Origin: Pseudazoarcus sp963975885
Lineage (GTDB): Bacteria; Pseudomonadota; Gammaproteobacteria; Burkholderiales; Rhodocyclaceae
DNA length: 64,000 bases
Assembly (NCBI GenBank): GCA_963975885.1
Contig: CAXBIS010000003.1
Span: 62,001-126,000 of the forward strand
Direction: 5' to 3'
The position numbers and the translations under genes are program-made. Within the stretch, counting starts at the first letter, position 1, and every line of letters begins with the position of its first letter. The notes beneath the pieces are model-generated. The model saw nothing but the letters and a program-made list of their open reading frames with translations, was not told the origin of the DNA and searched no databases. This document shows positions 47,081 through 56,383 of this stretch, one piece after another.

Positions 47081-47147
47081 TGTCTACTGCACCGCGAAAG
47101 CGGCGCAGCATACGCGCAGGATTCACCCGCAGCAACGGAGGATAGTC

Positions 47148-47435
47148 ATGAGCGACCGACTACAGGGCGAGGCCCGCAAGGACGCACTCGCCGAGCTCGA
47201 GAACTGGCAGGAAGTGAGCGGACGTGACGCGATCACACGCAGCCTGCGTTTTGCCGATTTCAACGCCGCCTTCGGCTTCATGAGCCGGGTGGCACTGAAG
47301 GCCGAGCAGATGGGTCACCATCCCGAGTGGTTCAACGTCTTCAACCGCGTCGACATCACGCTGTCGACCCATGACGCAGGCGGTCTGACCGCGCTCGACG
47401 TGAAACTGGCGAAGTTCATCGATTTGCTTGCCTGA
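47148..47435 (+). CDS. phhB: Pterin-4a-carbinolamine dehydratase
   Basis: Recycles the pterin cofactor of aromatic amino-acid hydroxylases. Diagnostic 'MGHHPEWFNVFNRV' and 'LSTHDAGGLT' motifs with the active-site histidines are intact. The ATG at 47148 (95 residues) has a GGAGG site; the longer frame was rejected. No phenylalanine hydroxylase is next to it, so its partner lies elsewhere or it serves another pterin or DCoH-like role. Confidence 0.93.
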   Translation: MSDRLQGEARKDALAELENWQEVSGRDAITRSLRFADFNAAFGFMSRVALKAEQMGHHPEWFNVFNRVDITLSTHDAGGLTALDVKLAKFIDLLA

Positions 47436-47537
47436 CGAATGGTCCTCACCGCCGCGCCGGTGAGGGCGACTTGCGCAGCGTAGCCAATCCCGTGGCAGTC
47501 ACGAATCGCTTCGCTGCGCTCGCGATGGTGTCGTCTG

Positions 47538-48809
47538 TCAGGCCTTGTCCAGTGCCTGATCCAGATCGGCGATCAGATCGTCGACATGCTCGATGCCGAT
47601 CGACAGGCGGATCATGTCTTCGGACACGCCGGCCTTTTCCAGCTCGTCCGGGCCGAGCTGGCGGTGCGTGGTCGAGGCCGGATGGCAGGCGAGCGTCTTG
47701 CAGTCGCCGATATTGACCAGACGCGTGACCAGTTGCAGCGCGTCCTGGAAGCGCGTACCGCCCTCGATGCCGCCACGCACGCCGAAGTTGAGAATCCCCG
47801 AGGCGCGCCCGCCCATGTATTTCTTCACCAGCGCGTGGTCCGCATGCTCGGGCAGTCCGGCGTAATTGACCCAGTCCACCTTGGGGTGGGACTTCAGATG
47901 GGTGGCGATCTTCAGCGCGTTGTCGCAGATGCGGTCCATGCGCAGCGCCAGCGTCTCGATGCCCTGCAGGATCAGGAATGCGTTGAAGGGCGACAGCGCC
48001 GCGCCCATGTTGCGCAAGGGCACGACCCGCGCGCGGCCGATGTAGGCGGCCGGGCCCAGCGCCTCGGTGTAGATCACGCCGTGGTAGGAAGCGTCCGGCT
48101 CGTTGAGCTGGCGGAACTTGTCCTTGTGCTCGGCCCACGGGAAGCGCCCCGAATCGACGATCACGCCGCCCACCGAATTGCCGTGCCCGCCCAGGTACTT
48201 GGTCAGCGAATGCACGACGATGTCCGCGCCGTGTTCGAAAGGCCGGCACAGATAGGGCGAGGGCACGGTGTTGTCGACGATCAGCGGCACGCCGTGGCGG
48301 TGGGCGACGTCGGCCAGATGGGCGAAGTCGGTGATGTTGCCCAGCGGGTTGCCGACCGATTCGCAGAACAGCGCACGCGTGCGCCCGTCGACCAGGCGCT
48401 CGAAGCTCGCCGGGTCGCGGTGGTCGGCGAAGCGTACATCGATGCCGTACTTGGGCAGGGTGTGGGCGAACAGGTTGTAGGTGCCGCCATAGAGCGTGCT
48501 CGAGGTGACGATGTTGTCGCCGGCCTCGGCGATGGTCTGGATCGACGCGGTGATTGCCGCCATGCCCGAGGCCATGGCCAGCGAGGCCACGCCGCCTTCC
48601 ATCTCCGCCAGACGTTTTTCGAGCACGTCGTTGGTCGGATTCATGATGCGCGTGTAGATGTTGCCCTGGACCTTGAGGTCGAACAGGTCAGCGCCATGCT
48701 GCGTGTCGTCGAAGGCGTAGGAAGTGGTCTGGTAAATCGGTACCGCCACCGCGCGCGTGGTCGGGTCGGGCTGGTAGCCGCCGTGAACGGCGAGGGTTTC
48801 GATCTTCAT
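47538..48809 (-). CDS. metY: O-acetylhomoserine aminocarboxypropyltransferase (sulfhydrylase)
   Basis: PLP enzyme making homocysteine from O-acetylhomoserine and sulfide. PLP lysine K204 lies in 'HSLTKYLGGHG'; 'ETLAVHGGYQPD' and 'YTRIMNPTND' are typical of the Cys/Met metabolism family. At 423 residues with the longer MetY-type insert it is better named MetY than MetZ. A TATACT -10-like box lies about 40 bases upstream on the minus strand, but without a good -35. No SAM riboswitch was seen. Confidence 0.93.
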   Translation of the reverse strand: MKIETLAVHGGYQPDPTTRAVAVPIYQTTSYAFDDTQHGADLFDLKVQGNIYTRIMNPTNDVLEKRLAEMEGGVASLAMASGMAAITASIQTIAEAGDNIVTSSTLYGGTYNLFAHTLPKYGIDVRFADHRDPASFERLVDGRTRALFCESVGNPLGNITDFAHLADVAHRHGVPLIVDNTVPSPYLCRPFEHGADIVVHSLTKYLGGHGNSVGGVIVDSGRFPWAEHKDKFRQLNEPDASYHGVIYTEALGPAAYIGRARVVPLRNMGAALSPFNAFLILQGIETLALRMDRICDNALKIATHLKSHPKVDWVNYAGLPEHADHALVKKYMGGRASGILNFGVRGGIEGGTRFQDALQLVTRLVNIGDCKTLACHPASTTHRQLGPDELEKAGVSEDMIRLSIGIEHVDDLIADLDQALDKA

Positions 48810-48860
48810 GGGTCGTGCTCCCGGGGCTGCTTGGATTGGAACGCCCGAGTATAGCCGCGC

Positions 48861-50642
48861 TCAATCGCTCAGCGTGGCGTGCAGCAAGCCGCGCAAGGCA
48901 TTGCCGACGAACACGCGTCGGGCTGTTGCCAGAAGCGCGCGATCGATCACGGCCTCGCGCGCGCGACCGCTTTCGATCAGATCGCGGCGCAGCACGCCGT
49001 CGAGCGCGCCGGCGGCGAGCGGTGGGGTGAGCAACGCACCGTCCTCACCTTCGATGAAAACCGAAGTGCGTGCGCCCTCGACCAGTTCGTCGCGCTCGTT
49101 GAAGAACAGCACGTCGAACAGGCCGGCCGCGGAGGCCTCGCGCAACGCCGCATCGTAGCGTGCGCGGGCAGTGGTCTTGTGACGCGCGAGCACGTCGTCG
49201 GAGTGCAGGCGTGTGGCTGAATAGCCGACGTGTACCGGTTCGGACATCGGCTCCAGCGGCCCGCCGTCGAGCATCAGACGTCCGTCCGGCGACAGTTCCA
49301 GGCGCACCCGATGCGGACCCTGGAGAGAGCCGGCGTGGGCACACAGGGCTGCACGCACCGTCGCGCTGTCGCAGTCGAAGCCGAAGAAGGCGGCCGAGGC
49401 CTGCAGGCGTGCGAGATGGCGCTCGAGCAGCGGATAGGGCGCATCGGATTGCGGCTCGCAGCGCAAGGTCTCGATCAGGCCGAAGCCCGGCCGCAGCCCG
49501 GTCAGGAAGCGCCCCTTGAGCAGGCACTCGTCCCATTCGCGCGCCGGTTCGGAATCGGCGACGATGCCGCTGCCCAGGCCGCAACGAAAGTGGCCGCGCG
49601 CATCGGTCTCGAGGGTGCGGATCGGCACGCTGAAGCGAAAATCCCCGTCCGGCGCGAGCCAGCCCAGTGCGCCGCAATACAAGCCGCGCGGCGCGGGTTC
49701 GAGCTCGCGGATGATCTCCATCGCACGGATCTTCGGCGCCCCGGTGACCGAGCCGCAGGGAAACAGCGCGCGAAAGATGGTCGCCAGATCGGCGTCGATC
49801 GGTTCGGCCGAAATCGTCGAAGTCATCTGCCACAGCGTCGGATAGGCCTCGACGTCGAGCAGGCTGTCGACCCGTACGCCGCCGGGCGGGGCCAGACGAC
49901 CCAGGTCGTTGCGGATGAGGTCGACGATCATGACGTTCTCGGCACGATCCTTCTCCGAGGCGGTGAGTGCTTCGGGCCCGGCTTCGCGCGGCGCGGTGCC
50001 CTTCATCGGCCGGCAGGTCAGGCGTGGCCCGCTGCGTTCGACGAACAACTCGGGTGAGCGCGACAGAATGCAGCCGTCGGCGTGACGCAGATAGGTGCCG
50101 AAACGTACCGGCTGGCGCTCGCGCAGGGCGGCGTAGAGCGCCAGCGACTCGCCGAGGATGTGTCCGTGCAGCGCGAAGGTGTAATTGACCTGGTAGCAGT
50201 CGCCGGCCTCGATCAACGCACGGATGCGCGCCACGCCATCGCGGTAGGTGTTGGCGTCGAGGGCGCGACGCACGTCACCGACCGCGGCTACGCGCTGGTG
50301 TTCATCCAGGTCGGCGAGGGCCGCGTCGATCGCGATCGCGGTGTGGTCAGGCGACATCTTCGTGGCCTGCGAGAAGACCCAGGCGGTGATCAGCGGCGCG
50401 TTTGCCGCCCGTGCGGTGCGCGCCAGTCGCGGTTCGAGCGCTTGGCCCAACTCGTAGGCCGCTGCGATCGCGACCCATTGGCCGCGACGCCGGGCCGCCT
50501 CGATGCGTGCGAAGGCAACATCGATCTCATCCGCGCGGCGACACACGATGGTCTCGCACAAGCCCTCGAGCAGCAGGTCGCCCCCGCCGGAGAGGTTGTC
50601 GTCGAACAGCGCGAAGGTCGAGGTGATGTCGAGGGCGGACAT
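48861..50642 (-). CDS. pabB: Fused aminodeoxychorismate synthase component I / aminodeoxychorismate lyase
   Basis: Makes 4-aminobenzoate for folate. Residues 1-380 are the chorismate-binding PabB part: catalytic K214 in 'PMKGTAPRE', and 'DLIRNDLGR' and 'GSVTGAPKIRAMEII' follow. Residues 385-593 are a PLP fold IV PabC part with likely PLP lysine K489 in 'ARHKTTARARYD' and 'NERDELVEGARTSVF'. One gene therefore covers two consecutive steps. It lies 38 bases after dnaE2 and may be partly co-transcribed with it. Confidence 0.94.
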   Translation of the reverse strand: MSALDITSTFALFDDNLSGGGDLLLEGLCETIVCRRADEIDVAFARIEAARRRGQWVAIAAAYELGQALEPRLARTARAANAPLITAWVFSQATKMSPDHTAIAIDAALADLDEHQRVAAVGDVRRALDANTYRDGVARIRALIEAGDCYQVNYTFALHGHILGESLALYAALRERQPVRFGTYLRHADGCILSRSPELFVERSGPRLTCRPMKGTAPREAGPEALTASEKDRAENVMIVDLIRNDLGRLAPPGGVRVDSLLDVEAYPTLWQMTSTISAEPIDADLATIFRALFPCGSVTGAPKIRAMEIIRELEPAPRGLYCGALGWLAPDGDFRFSVPIRTLETDARGHFRCGLGSGIVADSEPAREWDECLLKGRFLTGLRPGFGLIETLRCEPQSDAPYPLLERHLARLQASAAFFGFDCDSATVRAALCAHAGSLQGPHRVRLELSPDGRLMLDGGPLEPMSEPVHVGYSATRLHSDDVLARHKTTARARYDAALREASAAGLFDVLFFNERDELVEGARTSVFIEGEDGALLTPPLAAGALDGVLRRDLIESGRAREAVIDRALLATARRVFVGNALRGLLHATLSD

Positions 50643-50680
50643 GAAAGGGCCGGCGTCAAGAATGGCGCGATGGTAGCCGA

Positions 50681-53600
50681 TCAGTGGAAATCGCGGCTGC
50701 GCGCGTCGAGCGTGCCGAGCAGTTCGGATCGATCCACGACACGCCCGGCGATCAGATGAACGACACGGCCCTCGCGCCGGATCTGGCCAAACACGCCCAG
50801 CAGTCGCGCGCCGAGCAGTTCGCGCCGCTGACGTTCGAGCAGTTCGGCGTGCACGACGACATTGACCAGTCCGGTCTCGTCCTCGAGCGTGATGAACATC
50901 GTGCCTTTCGCGGTGCTAGGGCGCTGGCGGCAGGTCACCAGCCCGGCTGCGCGCGCGATCTGCCGGTCGGCGCAGTCCATGATCTCGGCGGCGGGAACGA
51001 AGCGTTCGCCTTGCAGGCGTGCGCGCAGCAGCGCCAGTGGATGACGGCCCAGCGTGAAGCCGAGTCTGGCGTAGTCGGCGAGCAGATTCTCCGTTTCGGA
51101 CGGCGCTGCCAGTTCGGCCTGCGTCTCATGTACCGGTGCGCCGGCCAGCACATCGTCGTGGCTGCGGATCGCGGCGGCCTGCCACAGCGCCTGACGACGA
51201 TGACCGGCGAGCGTGGCCAGCGCGCCGGCTGCGGCCAGACGGCGCAGCGTCGCCGCATCCAGCCGCGCGCGCGCGGCCAGGTCGTCGACCGAATCGAAGG
51301 TCTGCTGGCGCCGCGCAGCGACGATGCGCGCGGCTGCTTCGCGCGCCAGACCACGCACCCGGTGCAGACCCAGACGCACCGCTGGCGCAGGGACGATGCC
51401 GGGAAGGGGTGTGGAGGGCGCATCATCACCACAGGCTTCGAGCGTGCATTCGCCGTCGCTGGCGGTGACGTCCGGGCCGCGTACGACGACGCCGTGACGG
51501 CGCGCGTCCTGGATCAGCTGTGCGGGCGCGTAAAAGCCCATGGGCTGGCTGTCGAGCAGACCGCACAGAAAGGCCGCCGGCTCGAAGCGCTTGAGCCATG
51601 CCGAGAAATACACCAGCAACGCGAAACTGGCGGCGTGCGATTCGGGAAAGCCGTAGCTGCCGAAGCCCTCGATCTGGTCGCACAGACGCTGCGCGAATTC
51701 GGGTGCGAAGCCGCGCTCGGCCATGCCGTCGAGCAGGCGCGCGCGGTACTGCTCCAGCTCGCCCTTGCGACGCCAGGCACCCATGGAACGGCGCAGCCGG
51801 TCCGCGTCGCCCGGCGTGAAACCGGCGGCCTCGACGGCCAGTTGCATGACCTGCTCCTGGAAGATGGGTACGCCCAGCGTGCGTTCGAGCACGCGCCGCA
51901 CGCCGGCGTCCGAGCGCGCATTGCTCGAGCGCGGGTAGTCCACCGGTTGGCCGGCGGCGATGCGCTCGCGTGCGCGCAAGTAAGGGTGCACCATGCCGCC
52001 CTGGATGGGGCCGGGGCGCACGATGGCGACCTCGACCACCAGATCGTAGAAGCACGCGGGCTTGAGCCGCGGCAGCATCGTCATCTGTGCGCGCGATTCG
52101 ATCTGGAACACGCCGATCGAGTCGGCCTGCGAGAGCATTTCATACACGGCCGGGATCTCGCGTGGAATGTCGGCCAGGCCGAAACGCCAGCCGCGCCAGC
52201 CCGAGACCATCGCCAGCGTGCGGCGCAGCGCCGTGAGCATGCCCAGCGCGAGCACGTCGATCTTGAGCAGGCCGACCGCGTCCAGATCGTCCTTGTCCCA
52301 CTGGATCACGGTGCGATCGGGCATCGCCGCGTTCTCGACCGGCACCAGTTCGTCGAGCCGTCCGCGCGCGATCACGAAGCCGCCCACGTGCTGCGACAGA
52401 TGACGGGGAAAGCCGGTCAACTCACGGGCCAGTTCGACGAGCAGACGCATCTCGCGCGCGTCCGGGTCGAAACCCGCCTCGCGCAGGCGCTCGGGCAGGT
52501 TCTCGCTGCGGTCGAACCAGCGCTGCTCGCGCGTCAACTGGTCGACGCGCTGCGCGGGCAGGCCCAGCGCACGCGCCACGTCACGCAGCGCGCCGCGCGT
52601 GCGGAAGCGGATCACCGTGGCGGCCAGCGCGGCACGTTCGCGGCCGTAGTTCGCGTAGATGTACTGGATGACTTCCTCGCGCCGCTCGTGCTCGAAGTCC
52701 ACATCGATGTCGGGCGGCTCGTCGCGCTCGCGCGAGACGAAGCGCTCGAACAGCATGATGCCCAGTTCCGGATCGACCTCGGTGATGCCCAGCGCCCAGC
52801 ACACGGCCGAATTCGCCGCCGAGCCGCGCCCCTGACACAGGATGTCGCGCTCGCGTGCGAAGCGCACGATGTCGTGCACGGTCAGGAAATAGGGCTCATA
52901 TCCCAGTTCCGCGATCAGCGCCAGCTCGTGCTCGACGAGTTGCCGGATGCGTGCGCGGGCGGCGGCGCTGCGCGCGCGCTGGGTCTCGCGCCAGTCCAGC
53001 CCGCGCTCGACCAGCTCGCGCAGCCAGGTGGTGGGCGTGCGACCGAGCGGCACCAGGTCGTCCGGGTATTCGTAGCGCAGCTCGTCCAGGCTGAAGCTGC
53101 AGCGCGCGGCCAGGGTCAGCGTCTCGGCGAGCAGTGCGGGCGGATAGCGGCGCGCCAGTTCCGCGCGTGGCTGCAGGTGGCGGTCGGCGTTGGGCGCGAG
53201 CCGCAGGCCGGCCTCGGCCAGCGTGCAGCGCAGCCGGGTGGCGCTCAGCACGTCGGCCAGGCGTCGACGGGCGGCGTCGTGCATCAGCGCACCGGTGGCG
53301 GCCAGCGCCGGGACGCCGGCGCTGCGGGCTGCACGCAGCAGCGCGGCGAGCCGCCCTGCGTCGTCCGCGCCCAGATGCAATGCGACGGTGAGCCAGGTTT
53401 CGTTCGCGAAGCGCGTCGCGAGCCAGCGTGCGTCGGCCGCGATCGCGGCCTCGTCGAGCTGCGCTTCGTCAGGCGGCACGAGCAGTGCGCTGCAACCGGG
53501 CAGGCCGTCTTCGAGATCGGCACGGCACAGATGGTAGGTGCCCTTGTGGGCGGCACGACGGCCGCGCGTGATCAGCCTGGACAGTGCGGCGTAGCCGTGT

Positions 53601-53890
53601 CGATCGCGCGCGATCAGCACCAGGCGCGGACCGTCCGCGAGCGCAATCTCGCTGCCGATGATCAGCCGGATGGGGGTTTCATCGCGCCTCGCCTGCTGGT
53701 GCGCGCGCACGATGCCGGCGAGCGAACACTCGTCGGTGATCGCGATCGCCGCATAGCCCAGCGTGGCGGCGCGCTCGACGAGTTCCTCCGGGTGGGAGGC
53801 ACCGCGCTGGAAGCTGAAGTTGCTCAGGCAGTGCAACTCGGCGAAACCGGGTGGAGCTGGGTGCTCCGAATGCGCTCGATGACTGTACAT
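50681..53890 (-). CDS. dnaE2: Error-prone DNA polymerase DnaE2 (ImuC)
   Basis: C-family polymerase that performs damage-induced mutagenesis with ImuA and ImuB. N-terminal PHP domain ('AELHCLSNFSFQRGASHP', about 16-33), palm with catalytic 'PDIDVDF' at 393-399, fingers/beta-binding region, and a C-terminal OB fold. It has the DnaE2 length (1069 residues). The ATG at 53890 lies inside a LexA box and only six bases after a TATACT -10, so the mRNA may be leaderless. No ribosome site precedes it. Confidence 0.96.
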   Translation of the reverse strand: MYSHRAHSEHPAPPGFAELHCLSNFSFQRGASHPEELVERAATLGYAAIAITDECSLAGIVRAHQQARRDETPIRLIIGSEIALADGPRLVLIARDRHGYAALSRLITRGRRAAHKGTYHLCRADLEDGLPGCSALLVPPDEAQLDEAAIAADARWLATRFANETWLTVALHLGADDAGRLAALLRAARSAGVPALAATGALMHDAARRRLADVLSATRLRCTLAEAGLRLAPNADRHLQPRAELARRYPPALLAETLTLAARCSFSLDELRYEYPDDLVPLGRTPTTWLRELVERGLDWRETQRARSAAARARIRQLVEHELALIAELGYEPYFLTVHDIVRFARERDILCQGRGSAANSAVCWALGITEVDPELGIMLFERFVSRERDEPPDIDVDFEHERREEVIQYIYANYGRERAALAATVIRFRTRGALRDVARALGLPAQRVDQLTREQRWFDRSENLPERLREAGFDPDAREMRLLVELARELTGFPRHLSQHVGGFVIARGRLDELVPVENAAMPDRTVIQWDKDDLDAVGLLKIDVLALGMLTALRRTLAMVSGWRGWRFGLADIPREIPAVYEMLSQADSIGVFQIESRAQMTMLPRLKPACFYDLVVEVAIVRPGPIQGGMVHPYLRARERIAAGQPVDYPRSSNARSDAGVRRVLERTLGVPIFQEQVMQLAVEAAGFTPGDADRLRRSMGAWRRKGELEQYRARLLDGMAERGFAPEFAQRLCDQIEGFGSYGFPESHAASFALLVYFSAWLKRFEPAAFLCGLLDSQPMGFYAPAQLIQDARRHGVVVRGPDVTASDGECTLEACGDDAPSTPLPGIVPAPAVRLGLHRVRGLAREAAARIVAARRQQTFDSVDDLAARARLDAATLRRLAAAGALATLAGHRRQALWQAAAIRSHDDVLAGAPVHETQAELAAPSETENLLADYARLGFTLGRHPLALLRARLQGERFVPAAEIMDCADRQIARAAGLVTCRQRPSTAKGTMFITLEDETGLVNVVVHAELLERQRRELLGARLLGVFGQIRREGRVVHLIAGRVVDRSELLGTLDARSRDFH

Positions 53891-53898
53891 AAAAACAG
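53883..53898 (-). promoter_or_regulatory. LexA (SOS) box at the dnaE2 start
   Basis: CTGT-ACATAAAA-ACAG, a perfect CTGT-N8-ACAG operator. It overlaps both the -10 TATACT (53902-53897, minus strand) and the dnaE2 ATG, so LexA would block transcription directly. Confidence 0.93.
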
Positions 53899-53926
53899 TA
53901 TAGCCGGGGCGGCGTCGTGAGCGCGT

Positions 53927-53932
53927 TAGAAT
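53927..53932 (+). promoter_or_regulatory. -10 element before the M61 peptidase gene
   Basis: TAGAAT, 31 bases before the ATG of the divergent peptidase gene. No matching -35 was found. Confidence 0.4.
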
Positions 53933-53963
53933 GAAAGGCGTGTAAACGACCTAGCGAGGCACG

Positions 53964-55760
53964 ATGACACCCGAAATCCGCTACACGATCACGCCGCATC
54001 ATCCCGAGGCCCATCTGTTCCGGGTGAGCTGCACCGTCGAGCGCCCCGACCCGTCCGGACAGATTTTCCGCCTGCCGGCATGGATTCCCGGCAGCTACAT
54101 GATCCGCGAGTTCTCGCGCAACATCGTGACCCTGTCGGCCGAGGCCGCCGGGCGCCGCCACTCGATCACCAAGATCGACAAGAACACCTGGCGCGCAGCG
54201 CCTCTCGCGGCCGGACGCAGCCTGACCGTGAACTACGACGTCTATGCCTGGGACCTGTCGGTACGTGCCGCGCATCTGGACCAGACCCATGGCTTCTTCA
54301 ACGGCACCAGCGTGTTCCTGTCCGTCGACGGACAGACCGACCGCCCGTGCCTGGTCGATATCCGTGCTCCGGCCGGTGCCGACGACTGGCAGGTCGCCAC
54401 GGCGATGACGCCGGCGAGCAGTCTCAAGGGTGGCGCGCGCATCGGCGGATTCGGCCTGTATCGCGCAGACAGTTACGACGAACTGGTCGACCATCCGGTC
54501 GAGATGGGGCGCTTCACGCAGGCGGTGTTCAAGGCCGGCGGCGTCGAGCACGAGATCGTGCTCACCGGGCGCCACGACTGCGACCTGGACCGCCTCACCG
54601 CAGACCTGACCAAGATCTGCGACTGGCACATCCGTCTGTTCGGCAAGCCCGCGCCGGTCGAGCGCTATGTCTTTCTCGCGACCATCGTCGGCGACGGCTA
54701 CGGCGGCCTCGAGCACCGCGCCTCGACCGCGCTGCTGGCCAGCCGCAAGGATCTGCCCTACCGCGGCATGCGCGGCATGAACAAGGACTACCGCAATTTT
54801 CTCGGCCTGTGCAGCCACGAGTACTTCCACACCTGGAACGTCAAGCGCATCAAGCCGGCCGCGTTCACGCCCTACGACTACGCGTGCGAGAACTACACGC
54901 GCCTGCTGTGGGCTTTCGAGGGGTTCACGGCGTACTACGACGATCTCGCACTGGTGCGTTCGGGCGTGATCTCGGCGGCCGACTATCTGGAACTGCTCGG
55001 CCAGACCATGAGTCGCGTGCTGCGCGGCAGCGGACGCCTCAAGCAGAGCGTGGCCGAATCCTCCTTCGACGCATGGACCAAGTTCTATCGCCAGGACGAA
55101 AACGCGCCCAACGCCATCGTCAGCTACTACGCCAAGGGCGCGCTGGTCGCGCTCGCGCTGGACCTGCAGCTGCGCACCCAGACCGGCGGCAAGCGCAGCC
55201 TCGACGACGTCATGCGCGCGTTGTGGAAGCGCCACGGCAAGACCGGCATCGGTGTGGCCGAGGACGGTATCTTCGCCATCGTCGAGGAGATTGCCAGCGA
55301 CCCCTCCGCCGAGGAAGGGCGCCGCCTTGCCGAATGGCTGCGCCGCGCGGTGAGCGGCACGGCGGATCTGCCGCTGGCGCGCCTGCTGCGCCCCTTCGGT
55401 GTCAACTGCCGTTCGGATACCTCGGCGAAAGCGCCGGTGCTGGGTGTGCGCATGGCCTCGGGCCCGGAAGCGAAGATCGCCAGTGTCTTCGACGGCGCCG
55501 CCGCGCAGGCTGCGGGCCTGTCGGCCGGGGACGTGCTGGTGGCTTTCGACGGCCTGCGTGTGGCCGCCGGCGACGTCGAGGACATGCTGACACGGCGCAA
55601 GGCGGGCGAGACGGTGCGCGTGCATGCCTTCCGCCGTGACGAACTGATGGAGTTCGATGTCACCTTGGCCGCGCCCAAGGCCGACACCATGAAGCTCACG
55701 CTGCAGGAAAAGCCCGAGCCCTCGGTGCGGACCCTGCGCAAGGGCTGGCTCGGCCTGTGA
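53964..55760 (+). CDS. M61 glycyl aminopeptidase-like metalloprotease
   Basis: Predicted zinc protease of the M61 family. An N-terminal beta domain (about 1-170) is followed by a gluzincin core with the substrate motif 'GGLEHR' (247-252), HEYFH at 285-289 and a third-ligand Glu in 'WAFEGFTAYYDD' near 316. A PDZ domain lies near the C-terminus ('FDGAAAQAAGLSAGDVLVAFDG'). No signal peptide is seen, so it is probably cytosolic. It separates dnaE2 from imuB on the opposite strand. Confidence 0.93.
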   Translation: MTPEIRYTITPHHPEAHLFRVSCTVERPDPSGQIFRLPAWIPGSYMIREFSRNIVTLSAEAAGRRHSITKIDKNTWRAAPLAAGRSLTVNYDVYAWDLSVRAAHLDQTHGFFNGTSVFLSVDGQTDRPCLVDIRAPAGADDWQVATAMTPASSLKGGARIGGFGLYRADSYDELVDHPVEMGRFTQAVFKAGGVEHEIVLTGRHDCDLDRLTADLTKICDWHIRLFGKPAPVERYVFLATIVGDGYGGLEHRASTALLASRKDLPYRGMRGMNKDYRNFLGLCSHEYFHTWNVKRIKPAAFTPYDYACENYTRLLWAFEGFTAYYDDLALVRSGVISAADYLELLGQTMSRVLRGSGRLKQSVAESSFDAWTKFYRQDENAPNAIVSYYAKGALVALALDLQLRTQTGGKRSLDDVMRALWKRHGKTGIGVAEDGIFAIVEEIASDPSAEEGRRLAEWLRRAVSGTADLPLARLLRPFGVNCRSDTSAKAPVLGVRMASGPEAKIASVFDGAAAQAAGLSAGDVLVAFDGLRVAAGDVEDMLTRRKAGETVRVHAFRRDELMEFDVTLAAPKADTMKLTLQEKPEPSVRTLRKGWLGL

Positions 55761-55775
55761 CAGGGTGATACACGG

Positions 55776-55805
55776 AAAAGGCCCGGCACATCGCCGGGCC
55801 TTTTT
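55776..55805. terminator. Bidirectional terminator after the M61 gene
   Basis: A 12-bp stem (AAAAGGCCCGGC / GCCGGGCCTTTT, five-base loop) with a T tract on each strand. It ends both the peptidase gene and the converging membrane-protein gene. Confidence 0.9.
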
Positions 55806-56350
55806 CATTTCGGACGTGTGAGCTTGCGTCGCCAGTAATGCCAGGCCGGATAGGCCGCAGCCGCGGCGACGATGAGCAGAAAGCCCACGCCCTGCCAGAA
55901 CGCGATCGGATCGGTGGCGAGCAGGTACTCGCGTGCCGGTCGGCGAAACGCGATCGAACCGGTCACGATGGCCTGGCCCGCCATGCCGGCCAGCGCCAGC
56001 GCCGGCGCGAACCACACGACGAGTCCGATCGCGTATAGCACGCGGTCGAACAGCGGCGTGGCGTGCGAGCGCGACTGCGCCACGCTCTCGACACCGTGCC
56101 ACATTGCCATCAGGGCGGCGGCAACGGCGAGCAGCGGAGCGACGGCCATGGTCGCACCGAGCAGGGTTGCGGCGATCATGAAAGCAAGGCCTTCGAGCGG
56201 CTCGACTCGCACCCAGATCGGCTCGATGAAGAGAAAGGCCGCGAGCGCGATGGGCAAGGCCACCAGTGCAACGATGAATGCGCGCAGTGCCTTGCGGCGG
56301 CGCACGTCGCCTTCGGGTTCGTCGGGACGCGGGCGTGAGAACGGAAACAT
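55805..56350 (-). CDS. Four-helix membrane protein downstream of imuB
   Basis: Not recognised. The 181-residue protein has a charged cytoplasmic start (residues 1-21, rich in Arg, Asp and Glu), then about four hydrophobic helices (23-45, 53-86, 105-129, 147-168) and a basic tail. There are no cysteine or histidine clusters and no enzyme motif. It lies 33 bases after imuB on the same strand with no terminator between, so it is probably the last gene of the lexA-imuA-imuB unit. Confidence 0.7.
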   Translation of the reverse strand: MFPFSRPRPDEPEGDVRRRKALRAFIVALVALPIALAAFLFIEPIWVRVEPLEGLAFMIAATLLGATMAVAPLLAVAAALMAMWHGVESVAQSRSHATPLFDRVLYAIGLVVWFAPALALAGMAGQAIVTGSIAFRRPAREYLLATDPIAFWQGVGFLLIVAAAAAYPAWHYWRRKLTRPK

Positions 56351-56383
56351 CGCAATGGACTCGGGGCCGGAGGGCCGGTCAGT

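Noticed and set aside
48810..48860. SAM or SAH riboswitch before metY
   Set aside because: Only about 50 bases separate pabB and metY; too short for a known aptamer.
50684..53920. A 1078-codon open frame on the strand opposite dnaE2
   Set aside because: It mirrors dnaE2 codon by codon; the product is low-complexity and His/Arg/Gln-rich with no family features. Such frames arise from G+C-rich codon bias.
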